Of a stretch of DNA of 64,000 nucleotides, positions 34,286-46,964 are shown one piece after another. The DNA is taken from contig NC_064034.1 in NCBI RefSeq assembly GCF_932526225.1, forward strand, positions 9,425,387-9,489,386, written 5' to 3'. How positions within the stretch are numbered: the stretch's first letter is position 1; each line of letters starts with the position of its first letter. The notes beneath the pieces were generated by a model. The model was not told where the DNA came from and ran no database searches. It was given only the letters and a program-made list of their open reading frames with translations. Source of the stretch: Nematostella vectensis (taxonomy: Eukaryota > Cnidaria > Anthozoa > Actiniaria > Edwardsiidae). A program made the translations under genes and the position numbers.

Positions 34286-36520
34286 GTGAGATGTGCCAAT
34301 GTCTTACGGCAGATGCGGATACCCCTTTTTGAGTGAAAAAAATGAAAAGTCACTTTGTTTGCGGGACGGAAGGTACTGTCAATGTGTCTTCATCTGCTTG
34401 ACTTTGCGGACGCAAATCCAACTCAGAATTGTATAGATTAGAATTGTTAGATCTATGTGACCTACCAAGAACCACTGGATCAGTTATAAGCCGTTTTTGA
34501 ACGTTTCCCGAACTCTACACTAACTCAAAGTAATTTTTAGTGGCGAATTCAAGTTAACGAGCTGGAAATGCCTAAGATGGCCTGTATTTATTATTGTAAG
34601 TCTTGGTGAATTCTTATTTTCGCTGGGAAGAGAATCATAACTAATGTCTCTAAATTCTAAATCAATTTAAAAAAATACAACGTGATAGAAGGAGACTTAT
34701 GGAAAGGACCCGGACTACCAGATATTTATAAACTTGTTGGGCATCTAATTTTTAGAGTAATTATTTTTGGCTGGTAGCCGTGAATGATATTTTGACGCCA
34801 TATTTTATATAATTTCGTGGGTTTTCGTTGGGTTGAAACCTTTTTTAATCTTACAAAGAAAACTAATAATAGATCTTCAATATTATACATTAATATATGC
34901 AGACGATATGCCAGTTACCGTAATAATATATATATATAGATAATTTCTCCATGCGAATTAATTCAGTCAATAAACAAATTCAACGCTTTGCTTGAACTCA
35001 TTTCTCATATTTATTTACATATCTATAATCTATATTTCATAACGTGAACATGCTTCTCTTGATATAATACTAGTAAGACTATTGAACATTTTTGGGGGCG
35101 ATAAAGCGATGTGCGGGTTTATTTTTTATATAGAATTTTGAAAAAATATATAAATGATACGAACATAATACATTGGAGGCCACTTGAACGCCTGTGTATA
35201 AGCAATCTCGACCCCATTCTCATGCACCTATTCAGACACAGGCCACCCAAATGTAGAGTCGTTGGTAAGAAGCACGCTGTTGCGCTTGTGTTGAGCTAAA
35301 TATCTCTAGTTTTTGCCTATAAATCTTGTTTCATGGGCCCAGACATTCTATCTGGACTAAGCAGTCCTCCACCGGCCATTCCTTCGCGTTAAATTCTGAT
35401 GCCACTAGTTTTGACCTATGAATCTCAAATGTTTTGCTGGAACACTAAACCCAAAGGTTATACAAAATAAGATAATCTTTATACAAATGTTAGCTAGTTT
35501 TGCACACAACATAGTGCGCTGTGATCTTCCCGTGGTGAGGGGCGTCAACTACGTTGATTACTTGTGAAAACTTAAGTAGAACAATATCATACAATGGAGC
35601 ATGGGCCTCGCGAATAGACACTGTTGGATAATTTGTCATATTGCGTGATTCCAGTTCTAAGATCCAGCCGACAGTGCTGAAAAACGCAAGACTAGTTCCA
35701 GTACCGCGCGGTTAAACCAGCCTTTTTGTTTTGAAATGGCGGCGTTTTACCGGCGGACTGTCACATTTTGGCGAATGCTAAGAAAACTAGATCAAACTTA
35801 AGGCTATCATTTTCTTTATGACTCCCTCATTATCAAACAAATCTGTCATCTTTTGTACAGTATGGTTTTAATGCTGTACAGTAAGTCAAAACAGCGACTG
35901 AAGTCAGCCTTTCGTACCTTAACTCGAACGATTCAACACTACGAGGGCCATATATTATATAACTGTAAAAGGTTAATATGAAACCCTCATTAAATAAAGT
36001 TTATTGTATTGTATTGTATTGTATTGTACGATTTTGTTTGTTTACGCCAGAACACGCGCATGCGCATACGTTATTCAGCACTGTCGATCCAGCCCCCATC
36101 CCTAATTCATACCGCCTCTTGGCAAACATTGCTGCCACATGAAAGCTTTTTTGCCCTCTTCAAATCAGCACAATTCCCTCTATGGGGTATGGATCATTTC
36201 TCGAATCAAATAATTTACTAATGTACTATATTTGTTTTTGCAAACTGCATGTTATGATATCAATGTCTAGAAATAACGCGTGGAATTGGATTCCAATCAG
36301 CTACTTATCAACATAACGTCTGGCTGTTTGGATTTGGCCGAGGTCCCGTGCAACACTAGCTAAATATCTACGTAGATTAACACAACACAATGATTAACGA
36401 CAACTCTCTTCTGGTAACACCGAACCGACAACTGCACGATGTTGACGCGTGATCGGAATCATGTGTCTACCACGTGACCTTGAGGTCTGCCCTCGTGATC
36501 ATGACGAGTCGTCCACGTGA
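34286..36520. other. intergenic; diverged interspersed repeat and pentanucleotide tail
   Basis: No gene was recognised. The 35,520-35,680 segment is a diverged relative of 41,650-41,790 (shared phrases AGGGGCGTCAA, ACTTGTGAAAACT and GTGATTCCAGTT). The 35,940-36,029 segment ends in CATTAAATAAAGTTTATTG and a (TATTG)n run, which resembles the 3' tail of a retroposon. Confidence 0.45.
36003..36029. repeat. (TATTG)n microsatellite
   Basis: Five consecutive copies of a TATTG pentamer directly follow AATAAAGTT. This is a typical end for a truncated non-LTR element. Confidence 0.85.
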
Positions 36521-39500
36521 TTAGAGATGTGTTTGCCCTTCAAATGTGTGGTACAGAGGCGGAGACTCCTTTTCAACAGTTTTAATATCCGGTAGTTTCT
36601 CTACCTCGTCATTATTCATTTCGCCGTTTTCCTCCGCCTCTTTCCTCCGTTTCTTCGACTTCTTTGTGCCCTTTGCCGGACAATGTAACACAAAATAGAA
36701 CGGTTTCCCCTCCTCGATTGGGAGAGTTAACTCCTGCATGTCCTCATAGCAAGATTCGTTATCAGAGTCATCCGATTGTGATGTCACAGCAAGCTGGTCC
36801 TTCGCAGGCTCCACTTCCTCGGGTGTATCTACAATCACTGACTTCTCGCTATTAACGTTGCCTGTCTGATGTTTATCTTCCGGCTCCAAAGCAACAACAA
36901 GCTGGTCTGCGTCTGGTAATGTCTTTGACCCAGTTACCGCTTGCGTTGGCTCCTTCTCAGTGGTGGGTACAGGCATGGTTTTTGCCCCACCCGGGGTGGG
37001 GACCCGCTGGGATTGTCCTCTTACCGGTGCAGAGGTCGCGCGCGCTGGTAGCTTTTCGGGGGATGTTTCAGCGTCTACTTTCTCCTGTTCTGGGTTGGCT
37101 ACGATGATGCCTTCTGGCTTGTCGTAGTTGCGCGAGTCGAGTGAGCTGGAAGGATGCGAGATGTCGGTCATGTCCGTGACGTTACCTTCTGACTGGGGTG
37201 GGGTGGGGTACGTATGGTCGTCCACTAGAACACGTAAGACAACGAACGTAAGATGTTAGGGCGTATCGATAAAGTCATCACCGCAGAACATCAAGATGTG
37301 CTTTAGGTGTTTTAGATTTGACTTATGGTTATGAGTCATTTTTAAATTCTAGTTAGAATCATACAAAATGGATTTTGTGTATTTACTGTGTCTGGTAACG
37401 AATATACACGATTCTGGAATCTAAAATGAATGACACACAATGACTTTTGAAGAAAGGGAAACGAGCGACACAAGACATCCTGCAAGAGAGTTTGTAAAAT
37501 GGAACTAGTTAAGCAAAAAGTCAAGCCAATCATTTAATCATCGTAAGCATGCTTTCTCTTGAAAAGAGTTATAAGAGGCATGCCTGTCCACCAGATATCA
37601 ACCTAAAGCGAGTGTTATAAGTGACGTCAAGAGAGCATAAGATAAGAGAGGGACACTTTGGTATTACCCGCGCGCCATGTCGATTCCGAGTCTGGGTATT
37701 TTTAGTAACCACCACCCCACCACTGCGCGTGAGGATTTGCTCCGTTTATTTTGTCCTACTCCCCCGCGGGTTGCGTGTTGTTGTTTTGCCAACTCGATAG
37801 GAATGAAAAGAGATCATGTAAAATAACTCGGAAGAAGAAAACAAGTCTAACTTAAGTAAGCAAGATTGGCAAATATACTCACAGAAAGCTAAATCCCTGA
37901 ATAGTTTGACTGTTTTGTTTTTCTAAGCGGCGAAGTCAAGTGAAGAAGAAAGAAAAAACCGACGAGCGATAAAATGGCTTCGATATTGCGTTTAATTCAA
38001 ATCCCGACTCCAGCTTGTATAATAACAACATAATAATATAACATATAATAATAACAACATCAAAGAAGTACAGTAATATCTCCCTCTTCATTTTCTCACG
38101 AATACAAAATCTCAGATACTTCAGCTTGCTGGCTTTGATCATCAAAAAAATGCATTCCCTCGCTACAAGGATAGTTTTATGAAATGTATTTTTCTTGGAT
38201 TCCTTCTCAATTCACCGGAATGTTCACAAAAATCAATATCATATCTAATGTCTAACTTACAGATTTCGTTTGACCATTAGGAAGAAAATGAATGTTTAGA
38301 CACCACGAAGAAGCAGCAAGTTAGAGCGAAAACGGTGTTTGAAACACGAGGTTTTCCGCTCTTGATTTTGAATGAAGTCTCGTTTTCGAAATCTTGCAAT
38401 CCTCGAAGTACTACATCCCCTTATTAAACCGCAACTGCCCGTATCCTTGATGCTAGAATGAAATTTTCGATGGTATTTGTGCAAATAGGGTGTTTTTTTT
38501 TCGGCCCCGAGCCACAAAACAGCGGCAAATAACGATGTAAATGCCAAAGCGCGGGGGTAGGGTGAGTAAAAATGCTGACGCGCAGTGGTGGGGTGGTGGT
38601 TACTAAAAATAGCCAGATTCGGAACCGACATGGCGCGCGGGTAACACCAAAGTGTTCCTCTCTTATCTAATGCTCTCTTGGTGACGTGTAAACCCAGGGT
38701 TGTAGTATTTGGCAATTCCTCAATAAGACAGAACTGTGTTTTGGTGGCATAGGGAAGCGCCCCTCCCCCCCCTGTGTGCGCCCCTATCTATCGTACCAAA
38801 TAAGCTGCATTCTCATGCCTAACGGCCTGAGACAGATGCAGAAGCACTAGTGATGTACTGACCAGGCATGAGGTATCCGTCTTCTGTCATGTCACAATAC
38901 GGCAGGCTGTTCTTAGTGTTCTGTTGACAGGAAAGATGCAATGTCAAAACAACGAGCGCAACAGGGATAAAGGTGGGGTGGGGTGGTAGAGCGAGCTATG
39001 CCTCCCGACAAAATCGAGGGGAAAAAACAATTGAAAAAACATTAGATTATAGCGATTGTATGAGAGAAGGGGATTTGTCATTATAAATTAAAAAAACACG
39101 TTTTTTATTTCTCATTTCTTAAATATCTGACTATTTAGACAAAATTCTCACATCACTACTCACAAATCTAAAGACATAATGCATAAAAATACTTAGCAAC
39201 GAGTCGTAAAAAATACCATTTTTTAATATAAGTACTTACACTGTGGTTGGTAGTCTCGCGTGATTGCGAGTCCAGTGTTTGGTAAATCGGCTCCTTTCCG
39301 CCAGGCCATGTGGGACGTGTGTTCACCACCAATGGTTGGTAGAAATGACCCGAGTAATTCGTGTACAGTGAGGCGGCTTTTCCGCCAAGCGTGGGGTCTA
39401 TACCGCGTTCGTACAGCGGGTTACCTTAAAAAAAAAAAAATTATCAATTAGACAGGGCGATAGGCCACTTGCGCTTAAAAAGCGCGTGACTTTTTTGGTG

Positions 39501-42500
39501 ACAAACTCGAACACGCTACGGCGTGTACTACTGAAAACAGCTGTTGGGGTGATAACTTACTTCTGTTTTTTCTTCGCATTGACAGATCGGCTCTGTGAAT
39601 TATAACAAATACAAATGTAACAACTTAGAACAAAGTAGAATAATAAAAATCGACGATAAATGTGACCTTAACGGAAGATCCAAAACAAACTCACTTTCTT
39701 CTTTTCCTTCTGAACACTATGATAGCCGCGATGATGGCGACGAACACGAGCATCAAAAGGGTCCCCAGCACGGCAGCCAAGCCAATCAGGAGCGGCCCGT
39801 AATTGTCAGTCACGTCAACCATGCTGGACGCTTCCGTGCCCTCGGGACTCGTGCTCGCGGGCTCACGCCCTGTTGGTATCAGCGGCGGAAGTGACGTCGC
39901 GTTTTGCGTTATATTGACTGATGTCGTCATGGAAATGGAATGCGTAGACAAGGATGTGGTAGGGTCTGGGATTTGGATTCTTGGTCCTGGCCCTGAAAGA
40001 AATACAAAGTTTAGTGCCTGCTTTTTTTTGGTGAGGTTCACTAAAATGCATTTGGATAGAAATTCTTGCGTAGCTAGAACACAAATGTTCGAAATGTCGC
40101 GAAAATCAAAATATTAAGAGTTTTAAAAAGTTTCATCTTTTCTAACCATGTTTGGAAAGTTGATATGTATCAGGGCGTAGCCAGGGGGGGTAAGTCCCTT
40201 TTGGGCCCCCTCCTGTTAAGAATCCTGGCTACGCCGCTGTATATTGCTTCTAGAAACGACCATATTTGTTTACAATTTACAATTTCTGACATAGGAGTCT
40301 CGGTACTGTACACCAGTCAATACCAATATCTTGATATAGAATATGTGACGCCATGACATTCAAAAACTTACAGGTGCGCGTTCCAGAAATCTTGAACTTG
40401 AAGCACGATTTCATCTCCATCTCTATCAATCCTGCTTGTACTATCAACCTGTGTCTCACACACTTTACCGCCATCGACAGTACCAAGCCGTGAAGGACTG
40501 GGGAGACTGTGTCCCACTGTTAACATACGAATGGACTCACATAATTATTACTCTTTATGGGAAAAAAACCCATAGCTTAATACAATAAAGACCTACTGTG
40601 CTGTGCACTCTTGCATCTTTTTAGACACACTTATGTTTCTCTAGCCCAAAAAACAATATGAACCTTTCACTGCTATTCTAATTGTGACTAGCTAAGCATC
40701 TACAGCTTAAATTGCACTTGAATTGTAAGGCCTCAATCAAACGCGGATGATAGCAGTGTGCCATAGCAGGTCTCAAAATATTGGATGGGCAAAATACAGA
40801 AACATTAAGACATTATTCGTGGGGACAACCACGCCCTACTGGTCATTTCCTTAATTTTTTTTTAAATGTTTGGGGGGGTCACATGCCCCCAGTACCTCAG
40901 CCCCTGTTACAAGCCTGGAGAGCTCGACTCCCATGACTGTTTGACCGTGCACTCTCACACAAGGCTATAGGGGCACAGCATCCTGGGTGCTTATGCCTAG
41001 TGCACACTAGCGACATATCGACATAACGACATGGGCGCACGCACTCTTATCTTCGACATAACTACATGGAAATAACGACATAAGAGAACAAACATGTTTT
41101 TTCTTTTGTTTTCTTTTTGTTGTTGTCGGGCTAAACATAATGCGCACACCCATGTCGTTATGTTGTTATGTTGCTAGTGTGCACTAGGCATTAGAGTAAG
41201 ACCATACCTGTCAACCTCCGGAAATCTCAAGGCTTGAGAATTTTTTGGGGGGAAGGGTGGGGTATATTCATTTTTTGGGGGGGAGGGGTGGGTTTTACCT
41301 TGAAGGCGTTTGCCGTATAGAAAGCACTCACGAACAAATCCACTTGTAGATCTCACGAGGGTGTTAGATAAATTGCGCTACGCAAGGGAATTATTGTTTC
41401 AAATATTTTAATAGAAAATAGACAAAATAACGATTTTCTTTAGAATAATTTTTCGGAAGCAATAAAAAAACGCTAAAAAGCGGGAGATTTGGTGCTCAAC
41501 GCGGGAGAGCGGGAGAAGGGGTCCAAAATCTTGAGACTCCCGCCTAATGCGGGAGAGTTAACAGGTATGTAAGACTGTTACCAATGTCGAATCCAGTGTG
41601 ACAAATATAAAATAAAAAATAAGAGTAGTTATTAAACTACATGTCTTTCCTTGGTAAGGGGCGTCAATTATGTTAGTCACTTGTGAAAACTAAGTCATAC
41701 AATGAAACATGGGCCTTGGGAAAAGGCATTATTAGATAGTTATTTGTCACATTGTGTGATTCCAGTTAAAGATCATGCAATACAAGCCAGTGTTTTCTTT
41801 TTGTTTTTGCCCTGTGAAAACTAGGTGAATTTGGGGCTCTTGAGGACAGGAAGGATAAAAGCGTTTAAAACTTAAAGTTTTCTTTTTCAATAAATGCACT
41901 AAAGTTCATTGAAATTGGGAAAAAAACATGAAATTTCTGTGATACTCAAAATTGGGGATTTTGGTCGAACTGTGTGTATAGCGTCGAGGCAGGCGTGAAT
42001 TGATGTTAATTTCTCCTTCCATACCTGCAGCTGTAGTTTGTTGAGTGTAAATCCATGCTTCACCGTTCGCCGTACGTCTGTTGACAGCCCCAGCCACTCG
42101 CCATTCTCCAGGTAGTGTGAATTATGAGGTATGATTTCGCATCGTAGGATGTTCCCAGAAGTCTCGTCTGTTATGATGTCTGCTGGGCCACAGATGGCAA
42201 ACTGTATCTTGCCTGGATTCACTGTGTCTATGGTAGGCAGAGTTGGACTGGTACAGGTTGCACTTGAGTTAGCTTTATTTGCTAGATAGTACTGGCATTC
42301 TGAAAAAGAAGTTGTTTTTATTGCCTAAGAACAAAACGTGAGTCCAATATTGCTTCATTAGGAGTATTTAATGCCATATACACACTCATGTTGGGAATTT
42401 TTTTTTAATCATCAATTAGATTGATTTAATTCCAATAAGAATTTCTAAAATGACGTAAACAAGGTGTTTGAGATGGCGGGATATCTCACAGTAATGGATT

Positions 42501-45145
42501 TTTGATGACACAGATAAAAACATTTGACCTTATCCAGAGTTATATTAGAAACTAATCAATGTTCCGATGCTCATAAACAAATCGTTCATAATGATTTTTG
42601 ATGAACTCAATTTATTACGTCAATTTATTCTTACTCATCAATTCGTACTCCTCTGATACGACCCGAAACCAATTGTTTAGTCGGCTTCGGTTAGTAAATC
42701 GTTTATGTATTCATTATTGCTTTTGTCTGACCTTTTGTCTAGGAAAGTGACGAAATGCGGTGAAAAAGCCGCAAATGAATGCACACGGCGGTACCTTCAG
42801 CTCTAAAAAGGCTACGACCCTTTCAAAAGGTATTCGTCTTTTGATTAGCATCATCAAAAATAAATCAATGCATACAAAAGGGGTCGCAATAATTGTCGTA
42901 GCTGACAAACGTTTTCCGTTTCTTCTTGTTTTGATGTAACAAATATGCTGACGGTAAATTACAGCATCTTTTACAAAACGCGGCAAGGAAAACTGCCATT
43001 GCTTTTTTTGAAACAAGTGACGGAAAAAAATCCCGTTTTGTCATTTGCATTATGTTTGTTAGTTCATATGAAGATCTTGCCCAAACTAATTAGCGTTACA
43101 ATTCTAACTTGTTATTAAGAAATAAAAAAGGCGTAGAAATATAATCGCGACCTTGATTTCAATCTGCTTCATGCGCTGAGCTCAAGCGAAAGTTCAATAG
43201 TTGATGAAATCTAATTCTTTTCTACGAGAGCGAAAGGGGCATTCGGTTTATTTTTCTTATCGCGGCCTGACGTGGGGTCTTGAATTATGAAGAATGAACA
43301 AATTACCCACTAAAGAACATTGAATCGACATAAGGTCTAGTTAAATGGCAAAATAATTATTAATTTAGGATTACATGCGAGCGATGTTGTTGCAGTTTGA
43401 ATCAAAATCAGGGCTTCCAAAAAAGGCAACACCCTGCAAAAAATAAAGTGATATACCACTAAAAAAATCTCGTAAAAAAATTAATTGGGATACCAGAAAA
43501 AAAGTAAAAACTATGCAATTCTAGAAAGAGCGAGTAAAATTTCACTGTCAGGACAAAGAAAACTGTGCAAACATTAAAACAGCCACAACAATTTGCATGC
43601 TTTACTCAAACCTACTATGACTTACAGCTGAGCTAACATCTTGCGGATCTCAAAAAGCATCAAAACACAGTTTATAACCGAAAAGAGAGCTTTGACATCA
43701 ATTTATGCGATGGAAACCAATTTTTGGCCATAAAATAAAGGGAGCAATAAAGGGAGTCGCTTCTGTGATACATAAATTACCTTGCGTAAACAATGTGGCA
43801 CGCTTCAACACTGCACTCGTTAAAAATTCGCTAAAAACCCCGTCATTTGAATGAATCGGCCATATCATACAGTCGCATAAATTCGTTAGTGAGAATTTGC
43901 TATAAAAATGTACCACAAGACACAAAAAACGCCGTGTTTTTCAATAAACGGTTTTTTTTTTTCAGATATCACCACATCCATTTGGGACTTTGTCATTTAT
44001 CCGTATAACCTGGCCCATGTTTACTTTCTTGTAGCATAATATTCTAGAAATCTCTTTTAATTATTTTGTAGGCTTTATTCTGCTACGTGTAAGCCATGTT
44101 TCCGTAGCATAACAAGCTAAAGTCCGCGTTGTTTGCAGAAGGATAAAAACGCTAGCCAGCAGAGCGCCATTTGATCAACCGTGAATCACGAAACTGAAAG
44201 ATTCGGGTAAGCCTTTTAACGAATCCTGACGGGAAAAGACTTTATGAAAAGCGCTAGAGAACATTAACACGTTTCGAAGAACAAGAAACATGGTCTAATC
44301 AATGTCGCTTCCAGTTTAATAAAATCTTGTGCAAACAGTCTTTGAAAGAACCTTTCTTTGTGGCTATCAAAGCATGTTCTATTTTTTGTGATAGCCAAGA
44401 AAGTATTTGGCTGAGGGATATTTTTTAATAGTTTTGTTGGGTACGAAATTGCGCTATTTGGCGAAAGGGCGTGATATCTTTGTAGTCAGGCGAGATCAGG
44501 AAAAGCATTAAATCCTAAACGAATTTTCTCATTTCCTGTTTTCATGGGTATTTTTAAAACAGACAAACCAACCAATCTAGAACTTGGAGAATATTGTAAC
44601 GTTTTTGAGGGTTTTTTTTTCTTGACAGGATAGAAATCCATTCGAGTGCACTGCTCAATTCGAATGGCCCAAAGCCCAGTCTAAAACTTTTTTTGATTGA
44701 GGCGAAGATGCTAAAAATAGACAATTCGCGCTTTAGGAAAGCTAAAAAATTAGAGTAGCTTCACCAAACCAACCTTGTTGATTATTTATACGAACAATCC
44801 TGCGCATTGAGTTATCTTACCTGAACTGGAGTTGCCTTTGATATCGTTGTTGCTAACGCAGCGGTTTTCATGTACAAGGAACGCCGGCGTTTCGTCCTTA
44901 CATTGACAACTTTTACAGCAAGCATCTAAAGGATTACACGGCTCGCTTGTAGGTACGCTGTTGTAGCTACCACACGCCTTCTCTGCTAGTTTAGTACATG
45001 CACTAGCGTCGTCTTTGCTCAAAGAAAAAGCGAAGTAGTCACCGACCACAGGCTTTCGAGTAACCTTTACTTTCGTGGTTTTCCACACTCCCTTCACCGC
45101 CAAAACTTGCAGCAAACAGATCAAGGCAAGCAGCTTAAAGTTCAT
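36521..45145 (-). CDS. receptor-like single-pass membrane protein with tyrosine-motif tail (8 exons, 673 aa)
   Basis: Not a family I recognise. Exons (minus strand): 45,145-44,821; 42,299-42,025; 40,516-40,372; 39,992-39,695; 39,592-39,561; 39,424-39,240; 38,920-38,863; 37,224-36,521. All junctions are GT-AG and phases match throughout (2,022 nt). The ATG at 45,145 starts a signal peptide (MNFKLLALICLLQVLAVKG); a second ATG lies nine codons earlier. The ectodomain is Cys-rich in exon 1 (DACCKSCQC) and continues with a region of unknown fold. It then has a Ser/Thr/Pro stalk with N-glycosylation sites (N275, N279) and one membrane helix at about 315-342, stopped by RRKRRK. The 330-aa tail carries NPLY363, YTNY (379), YQPL (387), YQTL (406), YCDM (428), YEDM (599) and PPLYHTF (664), plus a Lys/Arg-rich KKSKKRRK patch. 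NPxY, YxxM and YxxL motifs imply PTB/SH2 docking. Function is inferred only. Confidence 0.8.
37621..38687. mobile_element. about 1.07-kb element with 110-bp terminal inverted repeats, in receptor intron 7
   Basis: Sequence at 37,621-37,730 (GTGACGTCAAGAGAGCATAA, then ACCCGCGCGCCATGTCG and TAGTAACCACCACCCCACCA) returns inverted at 38,578-38,687 with about 90% identity by eye. The core has no transposase-like frame. This fits a nonautonomous DNA element with long inverted ends, or two independent copies of a short repeat in opposite orientation. It lies between exons 7 and 8. Confidence 0.6.
40171..40239. mobile_element. very short inverted-repeat element, CAGGGCGTAGCC type
   Basis: CAGGGCGTAGCCAGG at the left end and CCTGGCTACGCCGCTG at the right end enclose under 40 bp. 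It has the same ends as the 514-722 element, so both are members of one family. It lies in intron 3 of the receptor-like gene. Confidence 0.6.
40994..41190. mobile_element. PIF/Harbinger-like MITE with TTA target duplication
   Basis: TGCCTAGTGCACACTAGC begins the element and its inverted complement GCTAGTGTGCACTAGGCA ends it. TTA flanks both sides (40,991-40,993 and 41,191-41,193). The interior also has extended inverted similarity (CATGTCGTTATGTT against AACATAACGACATG-type words). Three-base TTA/TAA duplications are the mark of PIF/Harbinger elements. It lies in intron 2 of the receptor-like gene. Confidence 0.75.
41203..41569. mobile_element. MITE with CATACCTGTCAAC ends and TAAGAC target duplication
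   Basis: The left end CATACCTGTCAAC matches the right end GTTAACAGGTATG in inverted orientation (one mismatch). The hexamer TAAGAC is repeated immediately outside both ends. The interior has G-rich runs and CGGGAGA words but no coding frame. It starts 13 bp after the Harbinger-like element ends, inside intron 2 of the receptor-like gene. Confidence 0.7.
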
Positions 45146-45172
45146 TGTGTGTTTAGTGAATCCCTCATCCAA

Positions 45173-46436
45173 TTTTAAAACGTCGATACCCGGGTTTTCT
45201 TTCTCCTAAACACAACTCGATCCGGCGTCCATGAGTTCTTCTCTAGGCTTTGAAGAATCTTGGCATCTCAGATGTCAGCATATCAAATGACAGACAAATG
45301 GTTTATGTAAAGCATTTCCTTTTGGGGATTCGTGTCTAGCACAGGCCCTCTGTGACACCACGACCCGCGAAGAAAATGCAAAGACACTACGCGACAAGCC
45401 TGCCAAATTATACGCCTGTCGTATAGTGACGGAAATGTGCCCTACGCTTACAAAATATCGAAACGCACGTATCCGTACAGTCAACATAGAGTCAGTGGCC
45501 TATTGTTCTAAAGGGATGCCCAAATTGTGACGTCACTAATCTCCAAAAACTAACTTGATATAATCGACCTGAGATAAAATTCGAACCCAGTCGCTATTTT
45601 ATAGTCGATATTTTGAGTCGATAGCTCTTTTGAGTGTTGCAAGAAGGGATTATTTTACATATGGACAACCCCATGACCCACTCCTTGAAACACCCGTAGA
45701 TTAGTGATTTATTCGGGCTTTGTTCGCAAGTGGCACCCGGAGCAAAGTTTACTTTGGGAAGCTTCAATAAACAGTGTTTCCGGGGAAGAAGGAATGCACG
45801 TTTATACTCAATTAAAAATATTCATTAAGAATGTTTTTAAAAGAAAAAGAAGGGTATACGATATTAGCTTTCCAAAGAGTTTTTCTTCAACTCTCAAAGT
45901 ATATGACTCTGTTATTATGCTTATACGGATGTATGAGTATACGACCATTCGTTTCGGTCACATGTTTATTTTATAACTTCATAACCCTCTGACAGGTTGC
46001 GCCCCAAAACAAGCATCTACCCACCCACTTACACTGTCTAAGCCTGGTCAGCACATAACCGATAATTCATGCATATTTACAGACTAAATACATGCGTGGT
46101 GATAGTAGACGGAACTTAGTATTCGCTTTCGTTTTTTTTTTCTCTTTTTCGCGAATATAAAGGTTTCTCTGAAAAGAAAGAAGACCTCTTTTGCCAAAAT
46201 TTTGAACAAATTGTGGTAGACTAAAAACGACAACCTCACAACACAACCCCATCGGCAGGCGCCTCTTTTTACCATTTTTTTTTTGCTCTATCGAGTTTCC
46301 CCGCACTGTTTTGACTTCCTGCCGTGGCGAGTCTTAGTAATCTAGTTCCACCCTCACGCATCAGAGCCCCCCTCCCCCCCCCCCCCGTCCCCTCTTCCAA
46401 AAGTTTTCTATCCACGTTTATACGGCCCTGTTTAGC
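45173..46436. other. intergenic / upstream of receptor-like gene
   Basis: Unique sequence that includes the presumed promoter of the minus-strand receptor-like gene and a poly-C tract near 46,370-46,386. No gene is supportable. Confidence 0.4.
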
Positions 46437-46614
46437 ATGCAAAAGCTAAAGGTTTTTTGTGCAGCCAGTGTATTTTTTCTCTGTAACGTATTTCTATATG
46501 CAAAAGCTCACCAAGGGTATACACCTATTTCAATTAAGGTTGACTATAAGAAAATAGAAAATGATGAATGCCAAACACCACTGGTTAGGAAAAACAAGTC
46601 TTGTATCCAGGTAT
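46437..46614 (+). CDS. possible first exon of a small secreted protein
   Basis: ATG at 46,437 opens MQKLKVFCAASVFFLCNVFL, a plausible signal peptide, followed by YAKAHQGYTPISIKVDY and two cysteines about 12 residues apart (ECQTPLVRKNKSC). The codon for Gln in SCIQ is followed by GTATCTGT, a possible donor at 46,614/46,615. Without splicing the frame ends at a TGA at 46,632-46,634. No downstream exon could be identified, and the region just after is repeat-rich, so this may be a remnant or chance. Confidence 0.3.
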
Positions 46615-46964
46615 CTGTTAATGACATTCAGTGAGGCTAATTTAAATTTGTAGCGAGGTCCTTGTAATGAACGAACGAATTTTAAATACAAGGAAACATT
46701 ATTATTGGCCAAACTTTGTTCCATTTTCCATTCTCTTATCGTCAAACCTTTTTTAAATAGGTGTATATTGACGAAAATTAGTACTGTCCTCATCGTCAAG
46801 GATGGTCTGACATTATCATAAACCTAGCGATCATCAGCCTAGTGTACCAGGCGTTCTTACCGGGTTTACTGTGCTCGCAGTTTAGATGAACAATGAGGCA
46901 GCTTGGACGAGCTATGATTTCCGGTGACGTCAAAACTCTTACCATCCACCGGAAACCCAACCAC

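Noticed and set aside
38296-38715. 139-codon minus frame in receptor intron 7
   Set aside because: It coincides with one arm of the long inverted repeat. The residues do not resemble a known protein and no splice partners fit the flanking exon phases.
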